In this document: positions 60,425 to 64,000 of the stretch, in pieces
How the letters are laid out: the number at the start of each line of letters is the position of its first letter
Position numbering within the stretch: the first letter of the stretch is position 1
DNA from: Pantanalinema rosaneae
GTDB taxonomy: Bacteria; Cyanobacteriota; Cyanobacteriia; Leptolyngbyales; Leptolyngbyaceae
Direction: 5' to 3'
Assembly (NCBI RefSeq): GCF_050753385.1
Contig: NZ_JBLZFZ010000034.1
Coordinates: 1-64,000, forward strand
DNA length: 64,000 nucleotides
The notes under the pieces: model-generated
What the model was told of the DNA's origin: nothing
Databases searched by the model: none
Seen by the model: the letters and a program-made list of their open reading frames with translations, nothing else
Made by a program: the position numbers and the translations under genes

Positions 60425-61825
60425 ATGGCTACTCTTCCCCCGAATGTTAAGGATCTGCTAGCTGACCTGATTGCCCGCTATCGCTCTCAGGTTGACTATC
60501 TGGCAATTCGGCTAGAGGCAGCCGAAGGTGCAGATATTTTATTTCGAGGTAATAAAATTGAAACCCTGAGTGAAGGGATTGCGATCGGGGGACATGTGCG
60601 AGCCTGCCACAAAGGCGGTTGGGGATTCGCCAGTTTTAACCAGCTTGCTACCTTAAAAGATCGGATTGAAGAAGCGATCGCGGCAGCCCATTTAGTCGGG
60701 GATGAAGAAACCCTGTTAGCCGAGGTTCCGTCGATTCAGGATACCTGCATTCTGCCGTTGTCTGGTACCGATCCCCGCCAAGTCCCGTTAGCGGATAAAA
60801 AAGCCCTATGCCAGCACTATGGCGAAATTCTGCGTAGTCTCAATTCCCAAATTGCCACCATTTCAGTGCGGTATGGCGACAGCGCTCAACGGGTGATTCT
60901 CGCAACCTCAGAGGGCACATTACTGGAGCAATCCTGGGTAGACATGGAAATGCGGTTCGCGGCTACGGCTCGCAATGGTGAAACGGTGCAGACCGGACGA
61001 GAAACCACCGGATCGCGAAAAGCGTATGAGGACTTACTCGGCTTAGATGAACAGGTCCGCAGTGCTGCCCAACGCGCCGTTGATTCACTAGCCCTGCCTC
61101 CCGTCAAAGGCAATACCTATACAGTAGTGATCGATCCGATTCTGTCGGGATTATTTGTGCATGAAGCCTTTGGGCATTTGTCGGAAGCAGACATGGCTTA
61201 CGAAAATCCCGATTTGCTGGAAACCATGAGCATTGGGCGACGATTTGGCTCCCCGGAACTGCAAATCTTTGATGGGGCAGCCCCTGCCGGACATCGGGGC
61301 AGTTACTTTTATGACGACGAAGGTACACCTGCCACCACAACTCAGTTAATCCAGGATGGAGTGCTGGTGGGACGGTTACACTCGCGGGAGACGGCAGGCA
61401 AGCTAGGCGAAGCAGTAACTGGCAATGCCCGATGTTTGAACTACCATTACCCCCCGATCGTCCGGATGACCAATACCTGGATCGAACGCGGTAAAACTCC
61501 GGTCAATGATCTGCTGAATGACATCGAAGAGGGGGTCTACGCCCGCAACTGGCTGGGTGGCATGACCAATGGCGAAATGTTCACCTTTGCTGCCGGAGAA
61601 GCCTGGATGATCCGCAATGGCGAGATTGCCGAACCCGTCCGGGATGTCACCTTATCCGGCAATGCGTTTAAGACCCTGGCAGACATTGAAGCGATCGGCG
61701 ATGACTTTTTCTGGGATGAGTCCGGCGGTTGTGGCAAGGGGGGGCAAAGTGGCTTGCCCGTCGGCTGTGGTGGGCCCAGTCTGCGGATTCGCAATGTCGT
61801 GGTGGGCGGCGAAGCGATGGATTAG
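60425..61825 (+). CDS. tldD: TldD family metalloprotease
   Basis: 466 residues of the TldD/PmbA family. The zinc motif H-E-A-F-G-H (H246, E247, H251) and the following L-S-E-A-D are intact; so are G-N-A-R-C-L-N-Y and the Gly/Cys-rich end C-G-K-G-G-Q-S-G-L-P-V-G-C-G-G-P. In other bacteria TldD with TldE/PmbA trims unfolded peptides and matures modified peptides such as microcin B17. No pmbA lies next to it here. Its stop is 3 bases from that of convergent coaE. Confidence 0.95.
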   Translation: MATLPPNVKDLLADLIARYRSQVDYLAIRLEAAEGADILFRGNKIETLSEGIAIGGHVRACHKGGWGFASFNQLATLKDRIEEAIAAAHLVGDEETLLAEVPSIQDTCILPLSGTDPRQVPLADKKALCQHYGEILRSLNSQIATISVRYGDSAQRVILATSEGTLLEQSWVDMEMRFAATARNGETVQTGRETTGSRKAYEDLLGLDEQVRSAAQRAVDSLALPPVKGNTYTVVIDPILSGLFVHEAFGHLSEADMAYENPDLLETMSIGRRFGSPELQIFDGAAPAGHRGSYFYDDEGTPATTTQLIQDGVLVGRLHSRETAGKLGEAVTGNARCLNYHYPPIVRMTNTWIERGKTPVNDLLNDIEEGVYARNWLGGMTNGEMFTFAAGEAWMIRNGEIAEPVRDVTLSGNAFKTLADIEAIGDDFFWDESGGCGKGGQSGLPVGCGGPSLRIRNVVVGGEAMD

Positions 61826-61828
61826 CCG

Positions 61829-62479
61829 TTAGCATCCCCGGCGAATCGTGACTTGCTGGGGATGTTTAGCGATATAGCGATCGATTTCTTGATACAACTG
61901 GTCCGGCGTGGAGGTATTGTCCAGCACCACATCCGCCCGAGCCAGTTTTTTCTGAATTGCCATCTGACTATTCATTCGAGCCTGGGCTTGTTCAAAGCTG
62001 AGGCGATCGCGGTGGATTAAGCGTTGTAGCTGTTGGTCTTCAGTACACCGGATCACCCAGGTTTCTGTAACCAAATCAGTCATTCGAGCTTCAAATAACA
62101 ACGGAATCACCATCACCACGATCGGGCTGGTTCGGAGTAACGGAGCTTGCATCGATTCCGTGAGGCGATCGCGGACATAGGGATGAATCCGTTGTTCCAC
62201 CCAGAGCCGTTCCGCCGGACTGCTGAAAATAATGTCGCCTAAGCGATGGCGGTTCAAACTCCCGTCGGGTAACAGCACTCCAGAACCGTAGCGATCGACC
62301 AGTTCAGCCAATGCCGTTGCGCCCGGTTGTACCGCTTCCCTGGCAAAAATATCTGCATCTAGCACTGGAATGTGATGGACAGTTGCCAGATAATCCGATA
62401 CTGTCGTTTTGCCCATGCCAATCCCTCCAGTCAAACCAATCACACGTTGAGGGGGGTGGGCGGGATTACTCGTCGTCAT
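61829..62479 (-). CDS. coaE: Dephospho-CoA kinase
   Basis: Phosphorylates the 3'-OH of dephospho-CoA, the last step of coenzyme A synthesis. The protein is 216 residues with Walker A G-L-T-G-G-I-G-M-G-K-T-T, the conserved D-A-D-I-F-A-R-E-A, H-P-Y-V-R and V-I-P-L-L-F-E, and the C-terminal N-x-x-x-x-x-L-Y region. It is divergent from ndhM. Confidence 0.97.
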   Translation of the reverse strand: MTTSNPAHPPQRVIGLTGGIGMGKTTVSDYLATVHHIPVLDADIFAREAVQPGATALAELVDRYGSGVLLPDGSLNRHRLGDIIFSSPAERLWVEQRIHPYVRDRLTESMQAPLLRTSPIVVMVIPLLFEARMTDLVTETWVIRCTEDQQLQRLIHRDRLSFEQAQARMNSQMAIQKKLARADVVLDNTSTPDQLYQEIDRYIAKHPQQVTIRRGC

Positions 62480-62717
62480 AATTCGCTTGCTAAAGCTTAA
62501 ATACAGTCAGTTGCGGCATTTCTATCGCTAGTCTATTCATTTTCGGGGTTGCCATAGAAGCGCCATTCAGATGAATTGCCCCTCAGTGTACAGGATCGCT
62601 GGCAATGCGCTGAGAGGGCTTGTTCCCCTTCCATCTATTGGTCTAGTTGACGAATGCAATACCTGCTAGGGACGATCGCTCTTTACAATAAAGCTGTACC
62701 GTTTAGCTGACTACCCC

Positions 62718-63059
62718 ATGTTGCTGAAGTCAACCACGCGCCATATCCATATCTTTGCTGCCACCGTTGAAAAGAATGAATTGATTCCCAGCGACAACGT
62801 GTTGACTCTGGATGTTGATCCAGATAACGAATTCGTTTGGACGGAAGAAGCCCTTCAGCAGGTTTACCGTAAGTTTGATGAGCTAGTTGAAGCGTATAAC
62901 GGGGCTGAGTTAACGGAATACAACCTGCGGCGAATTGGTTCGGATCTAGAACACCTGGTGCGATCGCTGCTCCAGCAAGGCAGTATTTCCTATAACTTGA
63001 ATAGCCGGGTGCTGAATTACAGTATGGGGCAACCCCAAGTTGTACCCGCCGAGGGTTGA
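62718..63059 (+). CDS. ndhM: NAD(P)H-quinone oxidoreductase subunit M
   Basis: An NDH-1 subunit specific to cyanobacteria and plastids, lying in the hydrophilic arm on the cytoplasmic side. It has 113 residues and is soluble. Recognised from M-L-L-K-S-T-T-R-H-I-H-I-F, N-E-L-I-P-S-D-N-V-L-T-L-D-V-D-P-D-N-E and the C-terminal L-N-S-R-V-L-N-Y-S-M-G. It is transcribed toward ho1, with an AT-rich 260-base gap. Confidence 0.95.
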   Translation: MLLKSTTRHIHIFAATVEKNELIPSDNVLTLDVDPDNEFVWTEEALQQVYRKFDELVEAYNGAELTEYNLRRIGSDLEHLVRSLLQQGSISYNLNSRVLNYSMGQPQVVPAEG

Positions 63060-63321
63060 TTTTTTACGAATTGTAAAATTTACATGTCAAGCAATTTAAG
63101 CTAGCCATTTTTGTCTAAAGCCGTATGATCTTGATTTGCCAGGGCTTTGATGAAAGTGGCTATTATTTTTTGTTTCGTAAGTTGTTCAATTTAGCTCCAT
63201 GTCCTTCAAAATTTTTAATAAAAACGCTCATCAAATCGGTCTACCTTAACAATTTAGATGGTTTTTTAGCGTTTCAGAACCCAGTACACTCACACGTCAA
63301 CCCCAGGTTGGAAGATTTAGT

Positions 63322-64000
63322 ATGAGCAGTAATTTAGCAACCAAGCTACGTGAGGGCACCAAGAAATCCCATACGATGGCTGAAAATACAGGTTTCATCG
63401 CCTGTTTCTTAAAAGGCACTGTAGAAAAAAACTCTTACCGCAAGCTGGTGTCGAACCTCTACTACGTCTACACCGCGATGGAAGAGGAAATGGAGAAGCA
63501 GAAAGATCATCCGATCGTGTCAAAAATCTACTTCCCAGAACTCAACCGTAAAGAAGCTCTAGAAAACGACCTGTACTACTACTACGGGACGAACTGGCGG
63601 GAGCAAATTGCCCCTTCCTCAGCCGCCCAAGCTTACGTGGCTCGGATTCGGGAAGTATCGAACACCGCCCCGGAACTGCTGGTGGCTCACTCCTACACCC
63701 GGTACTTAGGCGATTTATCCGGCGGTCAAATCCTCAAGGGCATTGCTCAACGAGGCATGAACCTGAGCGATGGATCTGGAACTAACTTCTACGAGTTCAA
63801 AACCATCTCGGACGAGAAAGCCTTTAAGACCGTCTATCGTCAAGCCATGAACGATCTAGAGGTGGATGAGGCAACGGCTGAACGGATTGTAGACGAAGCC
63901 AATGATGCCTTTGGTCTGAACATGAAGATGTTCAAAGAACTCGAAGGTAGCCTGATCAAAGCGATCGGTATTCTCCTGTTCAACTCCCTCACCCAACGTC
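63322..64000 (+). CDS. ho1: Heme oxygenase (partial, cut by window end)
   Basis: Opens heme to biliverdin with ferredoxin and O2, the first step to phycobilins. 226 codons are visible from ATG 63322 (M-S-S-N-L-A-T-K-L-R-E-G-T); the full protein is usually about 240 residues. The proximal histidine lies in the conserved K-K-S-H-T-M-A-E, and the distal helix G-D-L-S-G-G-Q-I-L is intact. Only the last 10-15 residues lie beyond the window. The 260 bases before it are AT-rich and hold no other gene. Confidence 0.97.
   Translation, partial: MSSNLATKLREGTKKSHTMAENTGFIACFLKGTVEKNSYRKLVSNLYYVYTAMEEEMEKQKDHPIVSKIYFPELNRKEALENDLYYYYGTNWREQIAPSSAAQAYVARIREVSNTAPELLVAHSYTRYLGDLSGGQILKGIAQRGMNLSDGSGTNFYEFKTISDEKAFKTVYRQAMNDLEVDEATAERIVDEANDAFGLNMKMFKELEGSLIKAIGILLFNSLTQR

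Noticed and set aside
63125..63325. 66-residue plus-strand frame before ho1
   Set aside because: AT-rich, overlaps the ho1 start codon, and has no ribosome site; it is probably leader sequence.

Overview
The window is chromosomal DNA of an oxygenic cyanobacterium. It carries petC/petA (cytochrome b6f), ndhD and ndhM (NDH-1), a high-light-inducible protein, heme oxygenase, cyanophycin genes (cphA, cphB) and the cyanobacterial alkane pair ado/aar. The HIP1-type octamer GCGATCGC and its CGATCG core recur throughout. Gene content and the many large STAND/WD40/GAF proteins fit a Leptolyngbya-like filamentous lineage, but that is inference and the species cannot be named. The first 31 bases are untrimmed Nextera/Tn5 adapter, so position 1 is a contig end. 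The last gene (heme oxygenase) is cut by the window.

Layout. 1-2.4 kb: DAHP synthase (aroF) behind a leader that appears to hold two consecutive ribosome-dependent attenuators, each with a short aromatic-rich leader peptide, plus a small exported protein. 2.4-5.8 kb: petCA, DUF3067 and an HD-domain metalloprotein. 5.8-11.7 kb: an AT-rich region with CRP-like sites, then a HTH-TIR-STAND protein and an AAA/four-GAF protein. 11.9-15.7 kb: acpP, fabF and a divergent transketolase. 15.8-23.2 kb: GNAT, hli, DUF1517, ygfZ, ydcF, DUF202, dienelactone hydrolase, ndhD. 23.8-27.4 kb: argJ and gatB. 27.5-32.6 kb: a 1692-residue orthocaspase-nSTAND-WD40 protein. 33.2-41.7 kb: metalloprotease, sppA, sugar-type ABC permease, egtD, tatA, VanZ-LamG. 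41.8-45.6 kb: cphA/cphB. 46-53.3 kb: trmD, an unknown gene, ado, aar, accA, SDR and folE. 53.4-54.9 kb: small protein, toxin-antitoxin pair, tRNA-Thr, tRNA-Tyr. 55-64 kb: membrane protein, two SH3 proteins, glycosyltransferase, Ser/Thr kinase, tldD, coaE, ndhM, ho1.

How the genes work together. petC-petA, ndhD and ndhM belong to photosynthetic and respiratory electron transport. acpP-fabF, accA and ado-aar join fatty-acid synthesis to hydrocarbon production. cphA and cphB make and break the nitrogen reserve cyanophycin, and argJ supplies its arginine. The TIR-STAND, AAA-GAF, orthocaspase-WD40 and kinase proteins form a large signalling or possible cell-death set.

The most interesting signal is the 1.0-1.3 kb leader: two aromatic-rich mini-ORFs, each overlapping the 5' arm of an antiterminator that is mutually exclusive with a following intrinsic terminator, placed directly upstream of the first enzyme of aromatic amino-acid synthesis. 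Dispersed palindromic and polypurine/polypyrimidine repeats, one of them inside a coding region, are a second theme.
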